Shown piece after piece: positions 23,562-38,583 of a stretch of 64,000 bases of DNA. Within the stretch, counting starts at the first letter, position 1. Each line of letters starts with the position of its first letter. The position numbers and the translations under genes are program-made. The notes beneath the pieces are model-generated. The model was not told the DNA's origin. It saw nothing but the letters and a program-made list of their open reading frames with translations, and did no database searches. The DNA comes from Chrysomallon squamiferum (lineage: Eukaryota > Mollusca > Gastropoda > Neomphalida > Peltospiridae). The stretch lies in NCBI GenBank assembly GCA_012295275.1, contig CM022668.1, positions 1,471,637 through 1,535,636 on the forward strand, read 5' to 3'.

Positions 23562-26349
23562 CTACATAAACAAAATTACATTAGATTTTAAACACTACAT
23601 ACTCAGCTGCAATAGAAGTCAAAGATTAGATTTTGGTGAGAAAGTAACAGTGTAGCAGAGGTATTCCATTAATATAAAAACAAAATATTTTAAATTATTT
23701 TAACATTTGTTCCAAAACTGAATTACATATTATAAAATCAATGTAATTATATGGATATACATATAGATATATAAAAAGTATGTGATATAAAGTAACTGAA
23801 CTGAAACCTCATGGATAAATAAATGATTATCAATATGAATGCGTACTGAATATAAAGCAAATATGTGGATATCTGTTACTGCAGCAGCCAGCTGTCTGGT
23901 ATATGACTGATATAAAATACAGTAAAGCACAAAGCCTGACAAAAATCATTAAACTGATATATACATTTCTTTATAAATTATTTTCTTTTGTTCGTTCTTT
24001 TTCCCTTCATATATTGAAAATATAAATAAAATATAATGAATGTAATTTTATTTGAAATGTATTTACAAGTAAACTAACAAAAGGTGAATAATAACTGTGC
24101 ATGAACATCAGTGCTATAACACTCAGTATTAAAAACTCAGTTAGAGCAAACAAAAATTAATGATTTAATTTTAAATCAGAAATAATAGTAGTCTGGTTTT
24201 TTTTAGCCTAAATACTATATATGCCCAGTTTTCTCTAAATAATATTGTGGCCCTAACTTTTTATCTGCATCCAAAATAATATTGAAAGCCTGACATTTTT
24301 ATCACAAATAATATGAAAGTCTCCAATGTTTTGTTCATCCCATACATATTATAGCCCTAACCTTTTGTTTTCTATACTTCAAACAAGATTCAAATCTCTA
24401 AAGCAATTATTAATCATTCTATAGGAGGAATATTTGAAATTATTTTATTTATTTTTTTATAGATTCCAAAGAACTAACAAATAATGGAAAAGTATAATCC
24501 AAAATAGCCAGCCATGTAATTAGTTAACAGTTTTTAATCACAATGTCGCAATGATTTGCTGCAGATTTGAAGAGAGGTGTACTCAATAATTAAATTAATA
24601 AATATTCTGAGCAATAAAACAAAATAGAAAAATCACATGGAAGATGTCTGAAGATGAGGATGCTACCTACCAAACTCTGGTTTTTTATTCAGGGTAGAAT
24701 TAGCAGATGCATGTGATGATAGGTTTACCATGGATGAGGTGATACGACTACGTCTTAATGAGGAGTCTGCAGAACTTCCTGCTGAAACAGTAAACACCCT
24801 TCAAAATGAGGCAATGTATACCCCAGTCTCGGATATTTAGTTAAAATGTATCAAGCAACAGTGTGAATTTAAGTCCTCCGTTTTCAAATTCTAATTAAAA
24901 ATGTTTAAATTTTGTATTTAAAACCTCCCCAAAACCATCCATTAGTAATGAGAATTATTTAAAATAATGCAATTTTGACAATGTGTAAAGGGCCTATGCC
25001 AAAAATGGGGCATGGCTGCTGATGATGTTAAATTTAGTTAAGTGATGTGAATTAGTATATTCACACACAAAAACAATGACAACACTAAATTTGAACAATT
25101 TAAGTTTTTTTTTTTTTGAATAATAGATAAAATAATAATAATAATAATAAAAATATAGTGACTCTTGCTTGACACAAATACTTTAATAGACATTCAAATA
25201 TGCACAAAATATCAATATATCCTACATACACAAACACCCAGCCTAGTAACCAATACATGCAATTATTAAAACAAATTAAACAAAGGATTGTTATACATGC
25301 AATAAATGTATTAAAACTGAGCAGCCAAGGTATGTTAAGTACACAAAGCCATGTAATAACAGTGTTATAGCATGCCGTTTTTAATTAATTAGTTTATTTT
25401 ATTAACATGCATAACAGAAATCAACACAAACAAAACCAGTGTCAACAGAAATACAAAAGTACATCAAATTTAAAAGTTCTAAAATGCTGTGCTTCTGAAA
25501 TCAACAGTCATTTCAGTGAGTGTTTGTTTCTTGAGGCAATTTATGTATTTAATTTTGAAGCTATTAAACAATTAATATTATATTTTATAATTAATTTACT
25601 TTTAATTATTTTCAAACTGATTCATATAAATTTCTAAGTGTGAGTTCTTTCAGATATTATTGGCTTGAGCCTACCCAGTGAGATTTGATCCATCCTGTTA
25701 ATTTTTTAATAATTACTTACTTGCATACTTTTTTTGGATACTTTTTCTTTTTATCAAAAAGACATTATTTATTTTAATATCAGACCATAAAAAATAACTG
25801 TTTCAATATTGTTTTTCTCAATTTTCCTAACTGACAATTAAAAATGGAGGCTGATATTTTGAAAATTAGAAAACTAGAAAGAAATTAAAATTTTAATTTT
25901 CAGTAACGAAAAAAGTGATTCTAAAAATGTGTGAAGATGTAGACAGTGTGTGTTTATTTCTAACAGGTGCTGGTAACAACACAAAATGTGCTTCACTTTC
26001 AGTCTACCTGAAGAATTAGATGATGCATATCCGGTATCATTTTGTCTCCGTCTGGCACCTGTGGGGAAGGGGGAAATACTCCGCCCTGGTGTACTTCCCC
26101 TCCGTGGGGTAGAAGAGTTGATAGTTGGGGAAGAACCATCAGATAATAAGAGAGTGTCACGCAGATCAAAGTTAGTCCTGCCTTTAGCTGTGAATGCAAA
26201 TTGACGTACATAACAACACTGACCTACAGACAGCAGCTAACTCAAAAATCATACTTACTGATTTATAATGTAATAGTACCTCACAATTTTTATTCATTCA
26301 GAAAACAAATATGAAAAAATGAAAATAATAATAATAAAATAAAATAAAA

Positions 26350-26420
<71 letters not shown>

Positions 26421-29400
26421 AATAAAATAAAATAAAATAAAATAAAATAAAATAAAATAAATAAATAATAATTATTATTTTTTAAACATTGCACAGATTT
26501 ATAGGCCAGGATATTGATATTTATGAAAAATGTCAAAGAAAATTTGCAACTTTCAGGTAACATCCAGAAATCATTTGTATTATATATTCATGAAATCATG
26601 ATCCTTGATAAAACAGAAGTAAAATGCTGAATGGAAATAACATGTATGTTTTACTTTGACATCATTACATGAAATAAATATATAAATATAAATGTAAATA
26701 AATATAAATATAAATAAGTGATAAATATTTGATTTGTATATGCAAAAAATGTTTATAATTATCTGATAGTTTTAGATTTCTAAGTCGGCCACTGTCTGAT
26801 TCAACACATTAAAGCTATAAGCGAGCATAAAAAAAAATACCATTTCCTCATTTCAAATCTCTAACCCTTTTAACCAAATAATCAATAATAAAAAAATTTC
26901 TAAAATAAATTCCCTTTTAGTCATAATTTTAAAGAAATTATTTCTTTTTAGGTAAGTAATTTTTTTTTTTTTTTTTTACCATTTTTATGTTAATAATGTT
27001 GTGACAGACAGTTGTTAACTCACTAAGGCAACTCTTAACAATAATTAAATATATCATTTAAGTCATCTTTCTTACAGGAAAATATATACCACAGATTTGT
27101 GATATCATGTTATTCACAGGTGAGTACTGTGGATTTAAACAGTTGATGTATCCAAGAAATAATCAAAATTGAGGTTGAAGTAAACACAAACTTTACATCA
27201 ATTTTCTTCTGTTAAAAAAAGTAACTATTAATAGTTGAAGCAGGCCAGTTCAGGGAACTGGATATTTAAAACATACTGTTATGATATAAATGATAAGATA
27301 AATTATTTTTAGTATCTATGAGGTTGTTAACATGTAATTGGGAGTGGTTAGTTTATGTAAGGCTGTTAACTTTGGTTTTATTTTCAGGTAACAAAAATTT
27401 GTTCTGCTTTGCCTTTTTAAATACAAAGCTTATCAAATTGAAAGCTCTGACAGGGTTTAAAAATAAAGTTAACAGCCATAACTACACAACGAGGGTTTGG
27501 AGTATAGTGAGGGTTTAAAAGCATTATGAACAAAAATAGAATAAAATCAATATATTGATAATATCAGTATTCATAGTTTTTCCTGAAATAATAAATAAAA
27601 TATGGTTTGCAAACTTTTTTAAACTTATAAAACTGTAAAATCTAACAGTAACAGATTATCATGAAGCCAGTCAATTTCTTCTTTAACAGATTTGCAGTCT
27701 TTCTCTTTAATATTTCAATTTTCTGTTCAAATACTGTTAATTAATAACTTCATTATTTTATTAGTTGAAATTACATTGTTAAAAATTGGTACTCTTTGCT
27801 TATGACTACCATGCAAACACACGTACACACAGACATACCTAAGCACCCACACAGACACACACACACAGTACTGAACACAATCCAAGCAACCACAGACATT
27901 TAAATGCTTATAAAACATATTTGGACTATATTTTTACGTACCTCGACATGGATCATTGGATTCCAAGAATTCTTCCAGAGTGATCCACCCCCCACCCACA
28001 CGAACCATCACTGTACTGTTAAGAAACCTGACAAGTCTTATTTTCTGTGTCTCCCCAAACTGAAAATAAATAAACAACAATTCAACTCTTTTTAATTTCT
28101 CTGTCTGTCAAATAAAATGAAGAACAAATCAGTAATAATTACATTTTAAGCATTGTGTTGTTTAAGAATTTATTATTTTTCTTTTCTGGTAATAAATTTC
28201 ACACACTTGAAAAATATGAAAAACATCAGTAAAATGTTGTCTTATTATCCCCCTCCACAGATACACATCACAAAATACACATACAGAGAGAGAGACAGCA
28301 ACAGTTTAAAACTCTATAGCTATCACTGCTAAGTTAAACACACTTTTGTCAAAATATTAATTCCTAAATCTGAAACTATTAAAAAACTATAACAGAATTG
28401 CAATTATAAATACATTTATATTATTCTATTCCTGTGAAATTCTATTCTATCACTGTAAGATCTATCACATGCTTAGATTAGTGAATCACAAATAGACAAA
28501 TGCCCAGTAGACCTTTAGTGAATGTGATGTTATATATATATATATATATCAAATAATATTTTTTTTTATAGTGAATTGAAAATAAATCTGAAAATAATAT
28601 TACAAACTGAAAAACAAAACAGGAAATAATAATAAAATGTGAACATCACTTGAAAGACAGAAGTGATGAACAAAAGAATCATCTTACATATTTCTTTGAT
28701 TTGCTTAAAGTTGCTCCTTCAAACTGAAACGTCATAACTTGAGTTAAATAACTTATTTCCAAGTTATCATGACCAGAGTCATAAGTACATTTAATATCAG
28801 ACAGCTAAATCATTTGTAACAGTATTCAAAATCTATATTAAAAAGGTGACACAACAAATGTTTTCTGATAGCTACTGTCACTTATAGACAATATTTAACA
28901 TGATCTAAATTTATAAATGTAACACCAGATGGATAATTTGTCACTATTCTGTAATGCAGTTGTTAGACGTTTTAATACTTCCATATTTAAAAAAGTGACC
29001 CTGGATGGACAAGAAATCATGTGAAATTGTCATCAGGGATGTTTTCAACATTTCTGTTATTTTAAATATTGTGAGGACAAGGTGTATATTAATACTGTTA
29101 TCATATCAACTATTTCCCAATCAACTATATATATAGTAAACTTAGACAAAATATGTTTAAAGTTATTTTTCATGCTGTATCTTTGTTTTTATCCTATCTT
29201 TGGATATCCTAATTAATACACATACATACATATATATATAAAATAACGTTTACAGAGATATAAATATTTCATAGCATTAACTGATATTTATCAAACTTAC
29301 AGAATAATAAATAATACAAATATAAAGTACAGACAGACATACATACATACAGTAAAACTCTAAGATTACAACTCTGCCATGTTGAAATATTCCTAAATCT

Positions 29401-32400
29401 GAAGCTAATATAATAGTATTAATTAAGTTTAGACATTCAAGTTACCTTGTATTTTCCTTCTTCAATGAATTCAGCTTTGAACTGGTGTCGACACTGACAC
29501 AGAGAAACGCTGCGCTCTATTTCATCGTGAATTACCTCCACGTCCGGTTTCTGCCGGGAAGCAGCTTTTGCCCTTGCAGACTTATTCTAAATAATTAAAA
29601 ATAAACATTTGAACTTTAATTATAAAAAACAATGGGGACAAAACCTCAATTAGCAGACACAGTTATGGCTTTTAGTTCAATTGTAAGCTCCTAAACATCA
29701 GTGTTATTTAAATATGTTGTCAAATAAATTAATTAGTCCAGAAAGTACTTCCAAGGCCTTACAACAAAATAAAAAATATATTTAAAAAATGGCAACAAAA
29801 TAAAAAACAAATCAGTAAAGAATATAAGTTCACTGAAGTGAATCAAAAAGTTTTTGAACAGATTCACTTTTGAAAAATAAGCTATGTCTTGCTACATCAC
29901 ATCTTTCAAACTTTTAATACCTTGTCTGGTTTCAGGGCATCAATAAACTCTTTGTATTCCATGAATCCTCGTTTGTCAAAAATGTCAAATACAGCATTCA
30001 GTTCTGTCTTATTGGATGGGAATTCTGAAACACAGATAAACAATGTTAGTCAGGACAAGGTAAATTTTCTTTAATTTCTAATATGGTAATATTTTTTCAG
30101 TTGTAAGATTAAGAAATGTTTATTTATTGAAATAGCTACCCTTTTTGTTTTTGTAATTATGATAATTTAAGACTCATTTAAATGTATATAGGAATAATTT
30201 TGTTTTGTAAACTAACTCACTTGATTTCAACATTCCCATCACAAATTCATCTCGAGAAACAAAACCATCACAATCTTTGTCCTGTCGACGGAAAAAGTCA
30301 GAAATGCGATATTTCTTTGCCTGGACCCAGTTCAGGTATCTCTGTCTCCAGAGGTCAAAGTTGAAATTCTTAAAACTCTCAAGCTACAAAATAAATTTGA
30401 AAAAGAAATTAAGAATAAAAAAAGCCTTTATAAAAACAAATTATATTCTATCATGAAGCAGATAATTTCTAAATAAAATATTTATAAAATGATTTTTAAT
30501 TTCTGCAATATAATAATATGAATAGGATCAAATTTGTTTAAAATAAACCCTTAAATCCCCACAGTGTTGAAGATATTCTGTCCCTATGAAAATAGTGAAT
30601 TATAGTTATTTGTTTAAGAAAAAAATCCCTCTAAAAAATTATTTTTGTTTAAATTGTGAATAAATATTTACCTCCATTAAAGTGTCATGTGCGTCTTGAA
30701 GCATTTTTTTCCTGTCTACAGACATTCTCCACACAGTTCTCCACTTTGCCTGCAGTGCCATCACACGAGGGTTGTAACCATCTGTCTCATTCAGCCTCAT
30801 GTTGCTGACAAAATAACATGTAATAAACTCACTGCTTTGTAATATGAAATTTTCCTGTAGTTAGTCTAAGAGAACAATCCAGTTAATTTGTTTCTGGATG
30901 AGGTATGCAAAAATAATCAGAATTAACTTTTTATAGAAGACAAAACTACTTCAGTTAATCAAATACAAGCAATCTAATTTTTTTTTTTTTTACTGAAGAG
31001 TTGAGTATGTAATATTGCATTAGACTTAAAAAAGTCTGTTGTCTATAAAACAATACCACATATTTCTTTGAGAAAAAAGAAATGGTTCCTCCAAACAAAG
31101 ACCTACAAACTAACCTTCCATATTTCTGTTTGTTTTCCAATGAGACAAGTTTTGTCAGTCGTTCAGCATCAGAATTCTTACTTGTTACCTCCTCATGGAA
31201 TTCCTGAAACATTCAGATTTACAGGGTCAAACAATCTGATTTATTCAAAAAAAATAGTTAAATATCATCAGGTTTCTATCTTGACAAATATAAATTTATA
31301 ACATTATATTTTAATATTATGAGATTTTCACCTTTGGTAAAATAGCAATTTTCTAAATGGATATTTCCAAAAGAGTCATTATCATTCTTTCTTCAGTAAA
31401 GAGAATTCATTTTCAGCAGCCTTTCTAAATTCTGAATAAGAAAAAGGATTTTCATATTAATTCAGGTCCTACCAAATGTTCTTTGAGCAGAGTCTCAACC
31501 ACTTTAAGATCATCTGGAATGGGATCACGTTCTTTGGTTGCTAGGAGAGCCTGGGCGTCGGTCAGCCACGCCAGCAACTCTTCAAGCAGAGCTGCGTTGC
31601 CCTGGATGTTTTTCAGTGCTTCCTGTAGACGTGTCGCTCTGTTTTTGGCTCGCAGCAACAACTAGCAATACAGAAAACAACATGATTATTTCAAAAGAAT
31701 GAGAGAAAGAGAACATCTTGATTTAGTCTCATTTTGTCTGAGTGATAGTAATATTTTCAACATAATGAAAACTAGTTTGATCTTTTCCTTGGTATACAGT
31801 TCCCACCCTATTAGTGTGAAGATAAGTAACAAATCTACAAGTTCACCCCTCATCAGTTTGAAGATTTGTAACAAACCTGGTCCCATCGTGTCTGGGTGAT
31901 AGTGAGGTAGTATTTGACGAATCTGACAGCGTTTGGGTGACAGGCAGACAGAATTTCCTCCGCCAACTGTTTGATTCTCTCCACAATGTCTTGATGACTC
32001 CTCAGACCTTCCTGGAATTTCTGAAATGTAAACAACAGTCTTAGAAGAAATGTCATATCATAGCAAGGAAGTTATGTTCTTGACTGCAAAACTAATACTT
32101 CACAAGCAACGGGTTTATTGTTGCACTACAGGATATTAAGTATTATACATTTTTGTAAAATAACTGATTTTAAATTTGATCATATATTTTTTTTTGCTAA
32201 TGTCGTGAAATTTAATTATTTCAAAAGTTCTGTTTTGTTTTAATTGATGGAACTGACCTCATGTCTTTCAATCAGCTGAATGATTGCAACTTCATCATCT
32301 GGCAAAGCCCTGAACTTGAGTTCAGATTCTGCATGAGGCAAGAATTCTCTCATAGTTGTCACCACTTCCTGGAACTCTTCAGCCTGAAAAATCAAAATAA

Positions 32401-35216
32401 ATAGACATGCAAGGTATTTTATGTAACTCCTTGAATAAACTTGTCTTTATATATGAACTTTCTATGTAAAATTAGAAATAATTTAAATTACTCCATTATG
32501 ATTTCTTTTTTATATGGGTATATATTTTTCTTTTTTACTTTTTTTACCTTTTTTTTTTTTAAATAACTAATAAAGTAATAAATCTGCATAATTTATAAAC
32601 AAACATATCCAACAAGTCTTACCAAGGTCAGAGCGTTTCTGAGCCTGTTTTCACGAACATCACTCAGGTGGTTGACTCTGTCCCACAGTCTAGTGAGCTC
32701 TTCAATCTGGGAGGCAGGAATGTTACCAGCACTCTTCATTGTGGCAATGGTGGGCTCTCGGGCAGCAAGCTCTTGCTGGATAGCCTTTAGATTTATAAAT
32801 TAAATAATAATTATTAAAAAAAAAGAAAAAAAAAAGAAGTCATGTCCATTAATTATGAGTTTGACAATAACCAACAAATAAAATTAAAAATAAATAAATT
32901 ATCTTGGGTTATATTTTTATTTGTCTGCCATAATTAATGTATGTTAAAATTTATGTTTCAGTTATTTTATAATTGTCCATTTTATTAATAGTTATACTGC
33001 TGCCTGCTAAATTATGCTGTCAGGTTTTATATGTTAACTAAACATGAAACCTCAAAGACTGGACACAAGACTATTATGTTAAATATTTATTATGTTTAAT
33101 GTTCAAGACAAGGCAGCTGATAAGAGATGATAGATGCTCACCCTGTGTTGTTCAAACAACATGTGTACAGTGTCCAGGTCTCCCAGCACTGGTTGGTCCT
33201 CGGAGATAGTGGACTCGGCTTTGTTCAGCCATTCAAGTAACGAGTTGAGTGCGTCAGACACTCGCCCTGAGGTAAGCAGCGCCTCATCCAGTTTGTTCTG
33301 ACTGAAATAAAAATGAAAAACGTTAGCTGAACAGTATCAAAATTAAATTTAAAAAATGTCAGTATTAAGTACAACAAAAGAATTTTTATTTTGTTAATTT
33401 TATTGTTATGACCGTCATCTGGCAAATAATAAATTAATGTAAATATTGTTTTAACAACTTGCATGTAGCTGTTGTGTTGCATGCAGCAAATGAAAGACAA
33501 GTTGACATCTGTCAGTTTATACAAGCAAATACTGTGCTGAAAATACATTGCTACAAGCGCTGAAACATCGCTAAAACAAGTTTTAATATATACACAGTAT
33601 ATTAAACATAGGCAAACATGAACAAAATCAGAACTGTTATTTCTTCTTGTTTTTTATTTTATTTTAATTTATTTATAAATATTTTGAAAGAACTATAAAG
33701 CTTACTTCAAAAAATTATGTCTTTAAAGCAAACGGCCATGCCTCGTTTCCCGCGCATTTTTTAAGTAGGCCATGCAAATTAATGAGCGATAATAATAATA
33801 AAATAACGATAACAACAAAAATAATAATTTAAAAAGTTTAAAATAAAGTTTAATAAAGTAAATAATTTTTTTTTTTTTTTTTTTTTTTAAATTCAAAACA
33901 TTCAGTCACCGCTGTCTTAGATTTACTAATTAATTAATTATATAATTTAATCTTGAAGACAATTAAATCTGAATTAAAAATTATGTAAAAATATTCTGGA
34001 AAATATCTGCTTTTTATTATTATTAATATAAAAAATTATTTTGTTAATTAATTATTATTTTTGTAAACGAACTAGAAGACTTTAGATTAGTTTTAAAATT
34101 CAAAAAAGTTTCGTTATTTATTTCTCATTATGTTTCGTTTCAAAAAAGTTGACGTCTGCATAGTTTCATACGAACACCCTGGGCTACGTTATGAAATTTC
34201 AACACTTTGTACGTGAATGTTCTGGTTCACCGCTTTTATGTTTATGTTTTCAGTTACAGTATAAAATGTAACTAGCTAACGATTACAATGTTCGAGAAAA
34301 TAACCATAATAATCATTGGAGAATTTAAATGACCTCATTTCATTCTAATTTGCGTTTTTAGTCATCTTCATCAGTTATGTTTGTATGTCTCCAAAACGCA
34401 ACGATCGGTGATTTTTAGAAACAACATTTATTTTATTAAACAACCAGATGTTTGAGATCAACACTTTTTATGAATGTTAGTAATACATTGATCAAAGCGA
34501 CTTACTCGTTAACAGAAGGGAAAGCAGCTGAAGAAAGTTTTAAAAAGTATGTTTATTAAGCAGAAATATCATTATCATAATTATGTTTCTAAAATACGAA
34601 AAGTCTCTGATGCCTTTATATAACTATTTCAACAGCTGAAAGGAGGAAAAAAAAAAAAAAAATAATAATAATAATAATAAAAATTCCCTTAAGAAGTTAC
34701 ATCCACAGCCAATCCCATTCAAGGGTATTTTGCACCATTAAGATGGCGTCGATTTGACAGCGGTATTAAACAACAATAGTTAACAGAGATGACAGCCTCC
34801 AGTAGCCGTCTTTCTAGAAAATACGCATGTATGAAGTTCATTCATCGCAAAGATTTTTGGACGTTTCCAAGCCAGATGTATTGCTTAAAGAAACCATTCT
34901 AACGTATAATTATGACCGTAATAAAGCATCTACTGTTGCGTGTAATGGAGAAACAGCATGTTACTGAATGGCCACTTGTGTACCTGGTACGTTTTTCAGT
35001 ACTAAGTCAAATTTTAAATAAATTAAATAAAAAGAATAAATCTTTATATTAACGAACGGCAACGTTTTGAAAATGTTTATAATGCGTAGTAGACCGTGTG
35101 GTAGTATTCATTAACATGTTTCATAAACAAGTCACACTGTATTTAATTATCTGTTTATTCTAAACGGCAGAATTATTTGATACCAACATTAATGAATTCA
35201 GAATTTTTTAAATAAT

Positions 35217-35247
<31 letters not shown>

Positions 35248-38200
35248 TAGATATTTTTTTTTTTATGTTAAGGACAAATATAATCGCATGTAAAGGTTTT
35301 TCATGATTACAGTTAAGCCGCAGTCGGTCTGATTTTATTACCATTAGTAAAAGGTGAAAATTCAATAATATTTACAAATGATAAAATAAGACATTCAAAA
35401 TAAAAGTGAAGCAATGTTTATAAAACCACTCGATGGACATCATTCAGTAATAATTTAAATAAATGAGACTACTAGAACACGTAGTTCCAGTTACTTGTAC
35501 ACAAACATCGAGTTCCAGTCTATTTGTCACTTGTTTATTATGTACTCTCCTAACAAAGCTTGTCATTCAGCTATGACACAGGATATATCACTTTATCTGC
35601 TAATACACATATAACTCGTACAGGAATGCTACATAAACTACAAAGAAGAATGCCACTTACAGAGTACTGCTACATGATTCCCCTTGTTAATACGCTGACA
35701 AAGTCTTTGGTACGTCAGTTTGTCAGGACCTACATATGAGATTTATTACAGTTCCAGCGTATTATAAACTCTCCGTAACAAGTTAACTGAGTATGATTTA
35801 TCACCTCGTCTTTACTACATACATACTGCCAGTCAAACGAAACATCCATTCAATACAAGATAATGTCACTGTAGTCTTTATAAAAATACAGACTACAGTA
35901 AAAAATACATTTGTCCACAAATAAATATCTTAAAAGGAAAACGAAGATTAGAAATTCATGCTGAACCTAATAAAATAGTGAGAACGTTGTGGCAGGACAA
36001 AATCTAATCAACGATTGTGGTTCAGGCTTTTATCTTTTCTTTTTTTATTATTGTGTTTTGCATTCCTTGTATTGCAATTAAAATGGGATTTCTCATACAT
36101 TTTTATTATCAACTTATTTCAGTATTTTTCTTCTCTCTTTGCAATTTTTGTTTCAAAGAATCACTCAAATGTTTTGTACAAGGTTACAGGGAATCAGATT
36201 TTGCTAACAACGTTTAGTGTTTAGTTTGTCACAGAACGTGAGACTTGTATTTATCCTTGCATGACAGGTAGATAAAAAATAAATAAACGTTCGCTTTTTC
36301 TGTAACTAAAATTAGTATCAGGATTTTATTAAACGTTGAAATTGTAATATTTATTCGATTATTACTAATTTTTCTTGTTTTTACTGAATAAAAATTTGAA
36401 TCAAAAAGTATACCAATGCTTGAATATATATATATTTTTAACAATTTTCTTAAAACGTATAACAACATGCAGATAATGTTAACAGTTATTATTTATATAT
36501 CTGTGTACTTTTGAAGACGAAGACGTAATAAAATCAATCTTTTAATAATCTGTATAATAATTTAATACGTGTGTAAGTAAAGAAAGCCAAGGAAAGACAT
36601 GAAAAGACATAACCACTTTCTCTTTCTTGTCGAGATTAAAGGACTTTCTTTTCTCTGTTTTTTTTTTTTTTACTGTTCTCAATATAAATATACATAGGTG
36701 AGAGAGTTCCTTTAACGCTAAAGCAAGCTTCAGTAACTAATGTGAGTAAAATACCATCATGACCGCCCTAGGCAGTTATGTAGTCATTAATATGCAAAGC
36801 TTTGCTCATATTTTTAATTTTTTTTCACCGTGCTAAAAATAAGTTTATAAAGCCGAGGGAATTCCTTTAACTGTAATCCAAGCTTTTGTAATGTACGTGA
36901 GTGAAATATCAACATATCACCCTACCTGAAAGCCAAATAAACGAATTACTCCATGTGCATTTTCTCACGTCAAAATGCCTTGTTTTTCCACATTATATAT
37001 TATTTTGAAGTTTTAGTAATTCTATATATATTATACCAAAGAGTCACAATCTATACTAAACGTACAAATTAGTCTATGTAAATTTGTAATCCCACCCACC
37101 AAACCAAACAAAAACAACTCTGTAAAGGAGAATTAAAGACAATGGATAGTTAACAAAAATAAAAAGATATTATAATTCAAAACCTGCATCATTTGAATGT
37201 CATGTTTATAATTAAACACATGTTAAAGTCCAGTTATTGTAGAATTATGAATAGTAATAATTAGCATGTCACTGCAGTGGTATGCCACTTTATTACTATT
37301 ATTAATATGACTCACTTTCTAAGCTCAAACGTAGAAAATTATAATTTATATACAGCGTTACTGCTTATGATTAATCAAGTAAAAACTAAGAGTTACCTAC
37401 ATTTGTCATCCATTGGTGTTAATATTAGTTTCCAGCGTTGAACAAATATATGTTTTACAAATATATGTGAATATATATATAAATACATAAACAAATATAT
37501 AAAGATTAAAACACAAATATAGATTAAAGTAAACTTTCGGCCGATGACGATATACATTTTCACCTGAATCATCGCGAATGAAGTGATGTGTTTATTTTGC
37601 ATGCACTGTGTGTTTGTAACCACTTAAAGGAAAGCTTACAATGCTCTTGTATCAGTTAAACACTGACGGGTTTCTCCACAGATCATTTAGTTGTGTATAC
37701 ATTAATAATAGGTAAAGCTTTATCACCAGATGTATCGTCAGTAATATCAACATTTATTTACGTCTTACACGCACACGCGAAATAGACTAAGAAAAACAGA
37801 CTTATAAAACAGATTCGCAAAGAGGTATAATTTTACCGCTGGTGTAAATAAAACTGCATCTCCGTGGACAGCGCGACAAGCCGTATTAACTAACACCTGC
37901 TATAAAAGATGAGAATCTTATACAAGTTACCTTGGCGATAAGTACGGAGGTGTTGGGAAAAATCTGTCTTCACCATAATATCCATAATCCTCGGAGTCAT
38001 CATCTCCACACGACATTTCAACATGCGCCGAAATCACAAACAAAACATCAATGCATTTCCGCCATTCATTGTCGGCAAATCCAGGTGCGAAGGAAAAAAA
38101 CACTCAGGTGTTTGTCGAGTTCGAATCCATTTATCGGCGACTCAAAAGCGCGGAATATTAAACAGCAACCAATGTTACTAACAAAGTTGTTTGACTTGTG

Positions 38201-38417
38201 CAGAAGTCAAAACTACACTCGTTTAGAGACACATTTACAGTTTAAATGGCTGTGTTATTATCACAGGTGTTAGCTCGAGTACAGGACACACTCAACTGAC
38301 ACTGGTTGACTGACCCATTCGTTTGTATTGTACAGTTATTTTGGGACAGTCGAAGAGGTACGCATCTATAGTGCGCAACAAAAGTTTAGCAGTAATTTCG
38401 TTGCATCTGTTATTATT

Positions 38418-38452
<35 letters not shown>

Positions 38453-38521
38453 ACTTGTTTTTAATATTATTAAAATACAATTATTATTGTTGTTATTGTT
38501 GTTGCTTTTATTATTAAAATA

Positions 38522-38583
<62 letters not shown>

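Noticed and set aside
37932-38273. 113-codon open frame on the + strand
   Set aside because: It lies antisense over the alternative first exon of the spectraplakin. It has no splice or homology support and reads as a shadow of the CpG-richer promoter stretch.
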